Notes under the pieces: generated by a model
The model's input: only the letters and a program-made list of their open reading frames with translations
The model's database searches: none
What the model was told of the DNA's origin: nothing
Made by a program: the position numbers and the translations under genes
Source of the DNA: Macrostomum hystrix
Taxonomy: Eukaryota > Platyhelminthes > Macrostomidae
NCBI GenBank assembly: GCA_950097015.1
Contig: CATNEN010000024.1
Coordinates: forward strand, 952,001 to 1,016,000
Direction of reading: 5' to 3'
Length of the DNA stretch: 64,000 nucleotides
In this document: piece after piece, positions 44,364 to 55,043 of the stretch
Numbering within the stretch: the first letter of the stretch is position 1
Layout: every line of letters begins with the position of its first letter

Positions 44364-46775
44364 TCACAACAGATTACCGTATATTTTATTGTTGAACTTC
44401 GGCATCTCCGACATACTCGACGACTGCTCAACATTCAACTCCAGCAGGTTGGCGTCCGGCTCCCAGATTCGACGCTGCTGAAACTGACCTCTCCTGAGGG
44501 CGCTCTTTCGTCGAGAGGCCACGTAGAAGCCGGCGACAACAGCGGCTACAACCAGCAGCAGCAAGAGTGCGGGAAGCGAGACATAGAGCACGACATGGTT
44601 GAGCTTTACTGTAGCTTCGGCACTGCTGCCCGGCTTCGATTTCGACAACTGATTCTGATTCTCGTCGCTAGCGGATGTTCTGGAACAGGCTACATTTCTG
44701 GCTGCTTTAACCCGATTCGCTCGAAGTTGTTGACAGTCGGAGATGGTCACCGGGCCGCAGGGCTGCGTCCTGTGGTTGCGTAGCGAGACACCGTTGATGG
44801 TGAGGTCTAAAAGGCTATGAGAGCCGCCGCCAAGGCCGTAGAGCCGGCCGGTGCTCAGGCGGAAGGCTACAGGCGTTGAGTTGTCTCCACTAGGCGGGGC
44901 AACACCGATATTGGCGTAGCGGACCTGGTCGAACCCGCAGAAGGTGCAATCGTCGTCAAGCAGAAGCCGATTGCCTCCTAGATCGAGGTGAATTAGGCTC
45001 ATCCGATGATTAGTGAAGCCCTTAAAAAACTCCGTCAGGCTGTTGTCGTGCATATCCAGCAGGTTCAGCGTGCCGGACAGTTGGTCTAGGACATCCGGGT
45101 CTAGACTGCTGATTCTGTTCTTCCCTAGCAGTAGCGAGTGCAAGCTGGTGAGACCATGAAGCGAGTAGGAGCACACAGATGTGAGCGCATTGCCGCTGAG
45201 GTCTAGGAAGGCCAGCTGGCTCAGATCGCCGAACACCAATGGTTCAACGGCTCGAATTTTGTTGTCGCTGAGATCCAGCTTCCTCAAGCCTGACAGGCCT
45301 TGAAAATAGTTTTTTCGCAGGTGAGTTAGCAAATTCTTTTCCAGGTAGAGGTATTTCAGTCCGGGCAACAAGCTGAACTCATTTCCCTGCAAAGATTCGA
45401 TATAATTTGAGGCCAGATTTAGCGAGAAAGTATAGTTGAGACCCTTGAACATCAGTCGGCGCAGTACGGTGAGTCGGTTAGCCGCTAAGGAGAGTGTGTC
45501 CAAGCGGACTAGCGGTTGGAAAGCGCAGTCCTCAATGTGCTCGAGACGATTGTCGGTTAAGATGAGGTAGCGGAGCCTGACCAGGCCCACGAAGGTGCGA
45601 TTTGTAACGCTTCGCAGTTCATTCTTCTGTAGCACTAGATTGACTGTGTGGGTTAGGCCTGAGAAGCTGTAGTCTTCAATGCGTTGGATATTATTGTCGA
45701 ACAGGTTGATGGACTCTACTCGACCAGCGTCGCGGAAGTCTTCGCGGCTGATTTGCACAATGTGATTTCGCTGCATGTGAAAGTCGGCTATCTTAGAGGC
45801 GCCTAACTGATTCTCGATACTGGACAGCAGATAGTTCGGCACGTGCACAAACTGGTTGCGATCAAGATACAAACTGGTGAGGTTGCTCATCTTTCTCAAT
45901 GTGGTGTGCGGTAGGTCGGCTAGTCGATTGTCCACCAGGCTCAGATACCGGATTCCACCGCAGCACTTGTCGAACGCGAGCTCGCGAACTTCGCTGATCT
46001 GATTGTCATAGAGCTTCAGCGATGTAAGGGAGAGCAAATTTGAGAAGGCATAGTCTGGCAGCATCTTGATGATGTTCTTCTGCAGGTTAAGCTCGCGAAG
46101 CTGCGTCATGCACTCGAAGCTGTGCGGCTCGATGCGTTCGATTTGGTTATTGGCCAGGTAAAGGTACCACAGCGACTTGAGGTTGCAGGACTGGCCTGTG
46201 TGCACAGTGGTCGTGCCAAATGTCTGTGGAGTGACCTCGGTTAAGCGGTTATCGTCCAGATCCAGGTAGAAAATAAACTGCAGTCCATCGAATGCGTGAA
46301 AGTTCAATTCGCGAATTAGATTGCGATTCAGGCTGAGTCGGCGAAGATTTGGCAGCGAAGCGAAGTGGGCCTGGGTTAGCAGCGACAACTGGTTGCCAGT
46401 GAGCTCCACCTTCTGGATGTTGTTCGCCACCGCCAGGGTCTTGGCCAGCTGGCCCTCGATGGCGCTGATGCCGAAGTTGTTAGCCCGAAGTGTGTAGTCT
46501 GCGCAGTAGAACTCTATGCCGACCAACTGTTGCTGTTGCTGGTTAACGTGTGGCAAAGGCAGGACTTGCTTGTTCTGACAGAAAAGCTCTCCACCCCATT
46601 GCTGCTGCTGCTGTAGTTGGTATGTCGGGGGGCCTGGCCGGCGGTTAAAGCAAACACACTCCGGCTTGCGATAATCGCCACTGTGAATGTCAGCGATGCC
46701 TTCGACAGCCAACAGCGCTCGAAGAAGTAGGCCAATAAGTTTGAGCACAAAAATCTGTCTTGAAGCTGTACCCAT
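44364..46775 (-). CDS. Leucine-rich-repeat single-pass membrane receptor, 803 aa
   Basis: This is one uninterrupted exon. The N-terminus is hydrophobic (LKLIGLLLRALLAVEGIA), a likely signal peptide. A cysteine region with poly-Gln runs (about 35-100) acts as an LRR N-cap. About 20 repeats of the LxxLxLxxNxI/L type follow (about 110-620), for example LDLSDNKI and LYLANNQI. A C-terminal cysteine cluster (DDDCTFCGF ... CGPVTISDC) forms a cap. A membrane span (VVLYVSLPALLLLLVVAAVV) lies near residue 735, followed by a basic stop (SRRK) and a tail of about 55 residues without a TIR or kinase domain. This resembles chaoptin/connectin/LRR adhesion proteins, so a cell-surface recognition role is inferred. 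An acceptor-like AATCTCAG lies 11 bases before the ATG. Confidence 0.9.
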   Translation of the reverse strand: MGTASRQIFVLKLIGLLLRALLAVEGIADIHSGDYRKPECVCFNRRPGPPTYQLQQQQQWGGELFCQNKQVLPLPHVNQQQQQLVGIEFYCADYTLRANNFGISAIEGQLAKTLAVANNIQKVELTGNQLSLLTQAHFASLPNLRRLSLNRNLIRELNFHAFDGLQFIFYLDLDDNRLTEVTPQTFGTTTVHTGQSCNLKSLWYLYLANNQIERIEPHSFECMTQLRELNLQKNIIKMLPDYAFSNLLSLTSLKLYDNQISEVRELAFDKCCGGIRYLSLVDNRLADLPHTTLRKMSNLTSLYLDRNQFVHVPNYLLSSIENQLGASKIADFHMQRNHIVQISREDFRDAGRVESINLFDNNIQRIEDYSFSGLTHTVNLVLQKNELRSVTNRTFVGLVRLRYLILTDNRLEHIEDCAFQPLVRLDTLSLAANRLTVLRRLMFKGLNYTFSLNLASNYIESLQGNEFSLLPGLKYLYLEKNLLTHLRKNYFQGLSGLRKLDLSDNKIRAVEPLVFGDLSQLAFLDLSGNALTSVCSYSLHGLTSLHSLLLGKNRISSLDPDVLDQLSGTLNLLDMHDNSLTEFFKGFTNHRMSLIHLDLGGNRLLLDDDCTFCGFDQVRYANIGVAPPSGDNSTPVAFRLSTGRLYGLGGGSHSLLDLTINGVSLRNHRTQPCGPVTISDCQQLRANRVKAARNVACSRTSASDENQNQLSKSKPGSSAEATVKLNHVVLYVSLPALLLLLVVAAVVAGFYVASRRKSALRRGQFQQRRIWEPDANLLELNVEQSSSMSEMPKFNNKIYGNLL

Positions 46776-48640
46776 TGTAAATCAGAACTGAGATTGATCC
46801 AGTCCTTTGCCTCTTCCAAAGTCTTTGAGTCGTTTAAGGCTTGACTCGTAGTAAATAAAAAATGTATAATTTTTAAGCTCGCTCTTTCCGGTCCTCTCAA
46901 TGCTCTTTCTCTCCAATTCTTAATTCTACGGGTGTGTTTTATAGGAGGTTGAACAGGCTGGGGTGGGCGCCCCGCTGGACAGCGTTGAAAGCCCTGCCCC
47001 CTGGTGGGGCTTGTAGGCTTTGTAAGAACTAGCCCGGGCGCGCTCTCAGGCCGGGGTGTTCATGGGGTGGTGGGCGCGGGCCACTGTACGCTGAAGCACA
47101 GCCATCCCTCCACCGCCTGTGGGACTGGATTCAATTCGGAAGAACCGATGCATTTAGCAGGCTTTCGGTTGCCCCAGTTGGGTTTAGCGGAGTGAGGGGG
47201 AAAGTCTTCCTTCCGTCTTCTGTCTCCCAATTGCAGCGCAGGAATGGGTGAAGGGAGAGCTCCCCGATGCCGACACGCCAAAGTCCCCATCTGAAACGAG
47301 AAGCTCTAAAATAGCTCGTAAAAATATGACGCTGCGATGACAGTTGGGCGTTGCGTAGCGTAACGCGCCACAGCCTGCCGGGAATTTTCGCATCTATAAT
47401 AATACGAGTATGTAAAAACTTTTTTCCACAATATGCGACTCGATGAGCGCCGGAAAAATATTATTGATTTTTAATTTTTTTAAATTGTACTTTTAAAAGA
47501 GATTTATTGTATGTAGACTAGAATTGGTGCCCCCTTCGATTTAGCAAAGATTGTATTACAGCATTGGCATGTACTTTAAGTAGTGATCGGAAGAGTGATA
47601 GAAGTGATAGTATAAACAAATATATATAGTTAGGGGAGTTTTTCCCATATGCTATTTGGTCGCAGTGGACTTGTGTTTGTAATATGATTCTAGTAGGATT
47701 ACACTATATATACACGAGCATATGGTCGAATACAAATGTATTTACATATATTATGGGAGAATCAAGAAGGCTTTGGGTTCACGGGGAGTTAAAGAAACGG
47801 GATGGCGAGAGAGAATCGGCCTGCTGAGGTCTGTTTATTGATTGCGCACAGATTTCGCCTGATGAAAGCCGAAGGCCAGCAGGCATACAGGCCGAATATA
47901 GGATAGAGAATGCGTTGACTGAATTTATATAAGATCTTAAACCGGTGCAAATATATATAATTTGAATGCGTAATTTTACAATGCATTCTATCTTCGCTAC
48001 AGGCAGCGCTACATGACTTGCAGGCTGACTCAATCATTTATATAATTCATGCTATAGAGTGCAGTAAACGTTGCAGCTGCTTCAATTTACGAGCCAGACG
48101 CTGAAGCCATGGGTACACCTTGTCGAGGCAACAATTTGGTGACACATAATTTACTTCTAAAGGAGCAGTTTCCATAAGGGGGTCATTTTATTGTTGTGAA
48201 GCCACTATACCTTATTCTTTGCGTTGCATAATTACGACTAGAAAAGTCTAGAAATGTCATTGACTTGAGTGAAGACATTTCCGGAACGAATTGTGAAAAT
48301 CTATAATTTTACCCATCAAATGAATGTATTCTGGGCCATAGGTTATACACGATTATAATTATATCAGGTTACAACTGATCGGTAATTCTTTGCTCTTGTC
48401 AGTCCTTCGTCTTGTGCCAAAAGCGATGGAGATAAGCTTCAGAAAAGCAAATGTATGTTATTACTGCATATCATTTTTATACATAAGGAAGAATATATGT
48501 ATGTGTATATATCTGTGTAATCTGACCTGTGCGTTTGAGTATAGCCAATTTGGATTTTATAATTGGCTAATTAGGACATGTTAAGCAATATAATTCTAGA
48601 CCTTGTATACATAGTATATCTAGAGAGTTCCATTCCATTA
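46776..48640. other. Intergenic; GC-rich patch at about 46930-47400
   Basis: A patch of about 450 bases is much richer in G+C than its surroundings and holds no family-like reading frame. It lies upstream of the LRR gene and could be a promoter CpG-type region, a repeat or a non-coding RNA gene. The rest, to 48640, is AT-rich and empty. Confidence 0.35.
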
Positions 48641-48649
48641 AGGTGTGCC

Positions 48650-49487
48650 CGAAATCCCAACTGGCCGAAATCCCAACTGGCCGAAATCCCACCTGGCCGA
48701 AATCCCAACTGGCCGAAATCCCAACTGGCCGAAATCCCAACTGGCCGAAATCCCAACTGGCCGAAATCCCGACTGGCCGAAATCCTTACTGGCCAAAATC
48801 TCAACTGCCCGAAATCCCAACTAGCCGAAATCCTAACTGGCCGAAATCACAACTGGCCGAAATCCTTACTGCCTGAAATCCCAACTGCCCGAAATCCCAG
48901 CTGCCCGAAATCCCAACTGCCTGAAATCCCAGCTGCCCGAAATCCCAACTGGCCGAAATCACAACTGGCCGAAATCACAACTGGCCGAAATCCTTACTGC
49001 CTGAAATCCCAACTGGCCGAAATCCCAACTGGCCGAAATCCCAGCTGGCCGAAATCACAACTGCCCGAAATCCCGACTGGCCGAAATCCTTACTGGCCGA
49101 AATCCCAACTGGCCGAAATCCCAGCTGGCCGAAATCACAACTGCCCGAAATCCCGACTGGCAGAAATCCTTACTGGCCGAAATCCCAACTGGCCGAAATC
49201 CCAGCTGGCCGAAGTCACAACTGGCCGAAATACCAACTAGCCGAAATCCTAACTGGCCGAAATCACAACTGGCCGAAATCCTTACTGCCTGAAATCCCAA
49301 CTGCCCGAAATCCCAACTAGCCGAAATCCTAACTGGCCGAAATCACATTTGGCCGAAATCCTTACTGCCTGAAATCCCAACTGCCCGAAATCCCAGCTGC
49401 CCGAAATCCCAACTGCCCGAAATCCCATCTGCCCGAAATCCCAACTGGCCGAAATCCCAACCGCCCGAAATCCCAACTGGCCGAAGA
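48650..49487. repeat. 16-bp minisatellite, ~52 copies
   Basis: The unit GCCGAAATCCCAACTG carries variants CCCGAAATCCCAGCTG, GCCGAAATCCTTACTG and GCCTGAAATCCC. Variant blocks of several units recur, showing higher-order duplication. Confidence 0.95.
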
Positions 49488-49924
49488 ACTTTAGAACAAC
49501 CAGCAGAACTTTATGATTTAGTTTATACGCTCGAAAAAGCCCTCCTGAAACTACACAGCGCACCAATTTTGCATGATTTCAGAGGACACCTCCAGACAGG
49601 ATGATTTGAATTGGATAAATTTTTAATTCGCATTGATGGATTTCATGGATCAGCGCTGTCAAAAGACAGGTCCTCCTTTTTCCTATCTGACATTTATTGG
49701 TAACAAAATTCTTGCATCGAGCTTTTAAATTTCTGTTTGCTTAAAATATTTCAAAAATCACTATTCCTTTTCCGATTCGCTAAATTGATGGATGTGAACG
49801 AAATAGTTCAGCTTTTTCTAACTGCACGCAATACCTACGAGCGTACCAATGTAAGTTATAATTAAGGGCAGCATGTTTTCAAGCATCTCCACCAACATCG
49901 AATCACTTACTTAAAGTACATGAC

Positions 49925-51797
49925 TGTACCTGTCCTCTGTGACTATACCTGTCCTCTATCACTCTACCTGTCCTATGTGACTCTACATGTCCTCTGTGAC
50001 TCTACATGTCCTCTGTGACTCTACATGTCCTCTGTGACTCTATTTGTCCTCTGTGACTATACCTGTCCTCTATCACTCTACCTGTCCTATGTGACTCTAC
50101 CTGTCCTCTGTGACTCTATTTGTCCTCTGTGACTCTATTTGTCCTCTGTGACTCTACATGTCCTCTGTGACTCTACCTGTCCTCTGTGACTCTACCTGTC
50201 CTCTATCACTCTACCTGTCCTATGTGACTCTACCTGTCCTCTGTGACTCTACTTGTCCTCTGTGACTCTACATGTCCTCTGTGACTCTACCTGTCCTCTA
50301 TCACTCTACCTGTCCTATGTGACTCTACCTGTCCTCTGTGACTCTACTTGTCCTCTGTGACTCTACATGTCCTCTGTGACTCTACCTGTCCTCTATCACT
50401 CTACCTGTCCTATGTGACTCTACCTGTCCTCTGTGACTCTACTTGTCCTCTGTGACTCTACATGTCCTCTGTGACTCTACATGTCCTCTGTGACTCTACT
50501 TGTCCTCTGCGACTCTACATGTCTTATGTGACTCTATTTGTCCTCTGTGACTCTACCTGTCCTCTGTGACTCTACTTGTCATCTGTGACTCTACATGTCC
50601 TCTGTGACTCTACATGTCCTCTATCACTCTACCTGTCCTCTGTGACTCTACCTGTCCTCTGTGACTCTACTTGTCCTCTGTGACTCTACATGTCCTCTGT
50701 GACTCTACATGTCCTCTGTGACTCTACCTGTCCTCTGTGACTCTACATGTCCTCTGTGACTCTACATGTCCTCTGTGACTCTACCTGTCCTCTGTGACTC
50801 AACCTGTCCTCTGTGACTCTACCTGTCCTCTGTGACTCTACATGTCCTCTATCACTCTACCTGTCCTCTGTGACTCTACTTGTCCTCTGTGACTCTACAT
50901 GTCCTCTGTGACTCTACATGTCCTCTGTGACTCTACATGTCCTCTGTGACTCTATTTGTCCTCTGTGACTCTACTTGTCCTCTGTGACTCTACTTGTCCT
51001 CTGTGACTCTACATGTCCTCTGTGACTCTACATGTCCTCTGTGACTCTACCTGTCCTCTGTGACTCTACCTGTCCTCTGTGACTCTACCTGTCCTCTGTG
51101 ACTCTACATGTCCTCTATCACTCTACCTGTCCTCTGTGACTCTACTTGTCCTCTGTGACTCTACATGTCCTCTGTGACTCTACATGTCCTCTGTGACTCT
51201 ACCTGTCCTCTGTGACTCTACCTGTCCTCTGTGACTCTACCTGTCCTCTGTGACTCTACATGTCCTCTATCACTCTACCTGTCCTCTGTGACTCTACTTG
51301 TCCTCTGTGACTCTACATGTCCTCTGTGACTCTACATGTCCTCTGTGACTCTACATGTCCTCGGTGACTCTATTTGTCCTCTGTGACTCTACCTGTCCTC
51401 TGTGACTCTACCTGTCCTCTATCACTCTACCTGTCCTATGTGACTCTACCTGTCCTCTGTGACTCTACTTGTCCTCTGTGACTCTACATGTCCTCTGTGA
51501 CTCTACCTGTCCTCTGTGACTCTACCTGTCCTCTGTGACTCTACCTGTCCTCTGTGACTCTACATGTCCTCTGTGACTCTACTTGTCCTCTGTGACTCTA
51601 CATGTCCTCTGTGACTCTATTTGTCCTCTGTGACTCTACATGTCCTCTGTGACTCTACCTGTCCTTCTGTGACTCTACCTGTCCTTCTGTGGCTCTATTT
51701 GTCCTCTGTGACTTTATTTGTCCTCTATGACTCTACCTGTCCTCTATGACTCTACCTGTCCTCTATGACTCTACCTGTCCTCAATGACTTTACCTGT
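49925..51797. repeat. 19-bp minisatellite, ~98 copies, largest array of the window
   Basis: The unit is TGACTCTACATGTCCTCTG, with ACATGT/ACCTGT/ACTTGT/ATTTGT and CTATCACTC variants. The recurring order of variants shows repeated block duplications of about five to ten units. Confidence 0.96.
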
Positions 51798-51852
51798 CAG
51801 AGATAGGCAACAAAATATATAGTGAGGCTATAAAACACACACGAAACACACG

Positions 51853-51880
51853 AAGCTTATTCAGACAGCTGAATAAGCTT
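51853..51880. other. Perfect 12-bp hairpin
   Basis: AAGCTTATTCAG and CTGAATAAGCTT flank the four-base loop ACAG. Confidence 0.7.
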
Positions 51881-52234
51881 GTCACGTGGTGGGCAAGACC
51901 AACACGAACAAAAATTAACCAGCCAGAGACAAAGAGAGAGAAGCTCGGTCAGTTATTGACTCAGTCGTGAGTCAATGCTCTGCACGCAACTGGTGGAGCA
52001 AGTTGGAGCAGAGAAAATAGTATGCTGGAATTGCGCAACACAACTCAAGGCACTCAGCCTGTTGTCCCAACCCCCAATTTGTATTGTCGTTTTATCTAGA
52101 TTTGTGAATTGCCAGTTAATATTCTTATCTGATTTATACTCGTATACACGCGCATGCACAGTCTTTCTATACTAGCTTGTATGGTTATGCCTATACGAGC
52201 CAGATATAGGCTTTTGGACAAGCCCCATTAAATT

Positions 52235-52690
52235 CCTGACCCATTCCCACAATCCCATTGGGATCTATATTATTATGATCGGGAAATCGAATGTGCCGTT
52301 CGTGGAATCCCAATGGGATTTATTGGGAGAAAATGAGTGCGCCGTTCCTGGAATCCCAATGGGATCGATTGGGATCAGAAAATGGTTGTGGCATTTCTTG
52401 GAATCCCAATGGGATCATTGGTATCAGAAAGTGAGTGCATTGTTCCTGGAATCCCAATGGATCAATTGGGATTGATCAATTGGGATCAATTGGGAAAATG
52501 AGTGCGTTGTTCCTTGAATCCCAATAGGATCATGTAATTGGGATCATAAAAATGAGTGTGGCCGTTCTAGGAATCCCAAAGGGATCAAGTGGGATCAGAA
52601 AATGAGTGCGCCGTTCCTGGAATCCCAATGGGATCTATGGGGATCAGAAAATGAGTGTGGCCGTTACTGGAATTCCATTGTGAATCTCAG
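52235..52690. repeat. ~50-60-bp repeat with self-complementary core, ~8 copies
   Basis: Each unit contains GGAATCCCAATGGGATC, often followed by ATTGGGATCAGAAAATGAGT and GCGCCGTTCCT. ATCCCAATGGGAT is nearly palindromic, so the strand can fold many hairpins. Units are diverged. Confidence 0.8.
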
Positions 52691-52800
52691 CGTGCAAACC
52701 TAGTTTCACTACTTTCAGTAATATCTAGATATTATAGGCAATTTCATTTGTTCTTTCACTTCACTTCAAATCTTAGATCATATCAAGGCACTCTTTGAAC

Positions 52801-52842
52801 CAGGGACAACTAAAACCCTTTTAGTTGTTTTAGTTGTCCCTG
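52801..52842. other. Perfect 16-bp hairpin
   Basis: CAGGGACAACTAAAAC (52801-52816) and GTTTTAGTTGTCCCTG (52827-52842) are exact inverse complements around a ten-base loop. TTTGAAC flanks it on both sides as a direct repeat, so it may be a tiny insertion. Confidence 0.7.
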
Positions 52843-53191
52843 CTTTGAACTTCAGTTTGGTTTGTTATTCATAGTTCTGGAACTTCTGGCCATAGAAAAT
52901 AACGATTTATTGCACTAAATATTCTCTTACCAGCGACTTACTCAAAAACATTCGAATTTTTTTCAATTGAAAGTTTCAATCTGCATGTTATTTGGCTGTC
53001 AATTTCGGTAAGTGTTTCATGTTTGTTGCAAATACAATTATAAATTACATAATACATAATTATTAATTATTTTTCCACTATTTCTAAAATTATAGGACAA
53101 TTTTTTAGTGACTGTTAAATAGATTCAAATTTAGGCGCCTGCTCAAAGAAGTCAATTGCTCTGCGTTTAATAGAATATTTTTGTCGGTCAC

Positions 53192-53377
53192 ATGACGTGG
53201 CACAGCAGTCCAGCAGCGTTCTTGTTGGCGGTGATCGTGTTCCTTCTGGCCGTCTGTACTGTTGTTACGTCAACTGCTATGCTCGTAGCGGAGGGCTCAA
53301 CCGGTTTGGGCTACGTTGCTATCTGCTTTCTGAGTGTTGCATTGACCTGCTCTTGTTTTGTGTTCTTCACAAGATGA
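53192..53377 (+). CDS. Candidate 61-aa protein with two membrane helices
   Basis: The frame encodes two hydrophobic spans (AFLLAVIVFLLAVCTVVTST and GLGYVAICFLSVALTCSCFV) separated by a short AEGSTGL loop. Its G+C content is higher than the flanks, as in the other coding exons here. It may be a small integral membrane protein or one exon of a larger tetraspan protein. I do not recognise a family. Confidence 0.42.
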   Translation: MTWHSSPAAFLLAVIVFLLAVCTVVTSTAMLVAEGSTGLGYVAICFLSVALTCSCFVFFTR

Positions 53378-53874
53378 CTCTTTATCTGTACTTTCATTAT
53401 TGTTTGCCGCCAACGAATTCGATTATCTATTGATGGCAATGTCAAGACAGTTTGATTACATGACAACTTTCCAGTTTGATAATTACCATTTGAAAACAGA
53501 TTACGCACTGAATGACTGGTAATGGAGCTGAGACATGTACTGAAAGGCTGGAAAGTTAAGCGTGAGCTTAATTTCAACAGTGGCTGAAATTAGGTGGAAA
53601 TCTCATTTAACTTCTATGATTTATGAGCCAGAAATTTGTTTGGCGCGATAGACTGAAGTGCGTTGCTAACAACAACAAAATTATCTATAAACGCATTGCC
53701 TATAAAAAGTTTGAATTTCAACTGGATTTTGTTTGAAATGTCCGCGGCTTGGCCACGGAAATAGCATGGCGATACCGGGGAAATCCATTTGGGCATTGAG
53801 TAAGTTGGTTATAGTCAGGCTGCATTGTGTTAATACTGCTCAAGATGCTCGAGAAAGCCAGAAAACGAGAGAAA

Positions 53875-54474
53875 ATGAATGCCTCATTCATTTCATTGTG
53901 TATAATTATACTCGCTTCTGTGCTTACGGGCAGCCTTGCAATTTCCATCGGCTGCCAATGGAGCCAGCAGAACGAATGTGCACCAGAAGAGTACGGCACA
54001 GAGTTGGGAGTCTGTGTGAAGTGCCCGGCCGAGTGCAACATTGGCAAGGATCCTCTGGACTCCGGTTTCTACCGGGAGCTCTGCGAGCTCCAGTGGAAGT
54101 GCGGGCACTGCGGCGCTCAGCCAGCTTCGCCCAGGCCAGCAGGTCAGCAGCCGGCGTTGGAGCCGAAGGAGCTTCGCAGTGCGCTGCGAAACGATGCCGA
54201 GCACACACAGGAGCAGAACGTGTCACACTGGCCGCTCTATGTGATTATCGGGCTTGCTATAACCTCAGTCGCAGCTGTGGTTGTAGCGGCCTCAGTGATG
54301 CGTTGTCGATTATCCAACAGCAGCCGGAAGCAGCAGAATGAGGTTAGCGTCGCTACTCTTAATAGCGGTCAGGGCGAGTTTGACGACAACGACGAGATTA
54401 TTCATAGCGAATCACAACATCGTCAGCAGAATTTTGTTGCACCGTTCGTTCCATTCAATGAGACTCAGCGATAA
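53875..54474 (+). CDS. Type I membrane protein with TNFR-like cysteine region
   Basis: The chosen ATG at 53875 gives 199 aa and puts the signal peptide (ISLCIIILASVLTGSLAIS) first; an in-frame ATG at 53845 would add ten basic residues. The ectodomain has eight cysteines (GCQ, NEC, GVC, KC, AEC, ELC, WKC, HC), spaced like a TNF-receptor repeat (C-x(5-7)-C-x(3)-EYGTELGVCVKCPAEC). One N-glycosylation site (NVSHW) precedes the membrane span (LYVIIGLAITSVAAVVVAAS). The tail of about 55 residues is acidic with no death domain. It is compact, like BCMA/Fn14-type or Grindelwald-type receptors. The membrane topology is clear; the TNFR assignment is inference. It is a single exon. Confidence 0.65.
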   Translation: MNASFISLCIIILASVLTGSLAISIGCQWSQQNECAPEEYGTELGVCVKCPAECNIGKDPLDSGFYRELCELQWKCGHCGAQPASPRPAGQQPALEPKELRSALRNDAEHTQEQNVSHWPLYVIIGLAITSVAAVVVAASVMRCRLSNSSRKQQNEVSVATLNSGQGEFDDNDEIIHSESQHRQQNFVAPFVPFNETQR

Positions 54475-55043
54475 AGTAAACTTTATTCATCATTATTTAG
54501 GCCACATCCGAATTTTCTAGTGTACTAACATTTTCGTAAAAATACAGTATTATAGAATATAGTCAAAGCATGAAACAAATCAACGAAGAAAACTATACTT
54601 TCTATTCCTACGCTCGAAATCATCGCTATTTTTAACGCATGGAATTCCCGCGGGCAATCCATGCTGTGGTTGGCTGCTGCAACTGCTGGACATAGTGGTT
54701 AATAAAAAATGACTGTAAAGTAGTTTTCCTTGGTGAACGCGCGTACGGATCGTTTAGTAATATTTGGCTGAACGTGTTTTACAATAGCCTTCGTAATTTT
54801 CTTCGTCACATATACCTTATCTCATCTCTCATACACCATCTGCTATAGCGTCTGCACTGGAGCAGTTAGCGCCAAGACAAACTGAACGAATAGTACAATC
54901 AACCCACGTCAACGATCGTAAAGTCACCTGCGTGTTTCTTTTTGTTAACACAGAGCATTGCATAGACTTGGAATTTAATGACAAGGATGGTTTTTATTTT
55001 AGGTACTAAAATTACAGAGCATAATAGTACCTTATACTCAAAG
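54475..55043. other. Intergenic, convergent 3' ends
   Basis: The stretch separates the TNFR-like gene (+) from the TTLL-like gene (-). An AATAAA lies at about 54701 (+). Another on the minus strand at 54993-54998 would serve the TTLL-like transcript. Confidence 0.5.

Noticed and set aside
46514-46900. 128-codon minus frame overlapping the LRR start
   Set aside because: An alternative frame over the LRR N-terminus; the LRR frame has the signal peptide and caps.
48578-49240. 220-codon frame with AEIPTGRNPNWPKSQL repeats
   Set aside because: The 16-bp array read in a changing frame; no regulatory or splice support.
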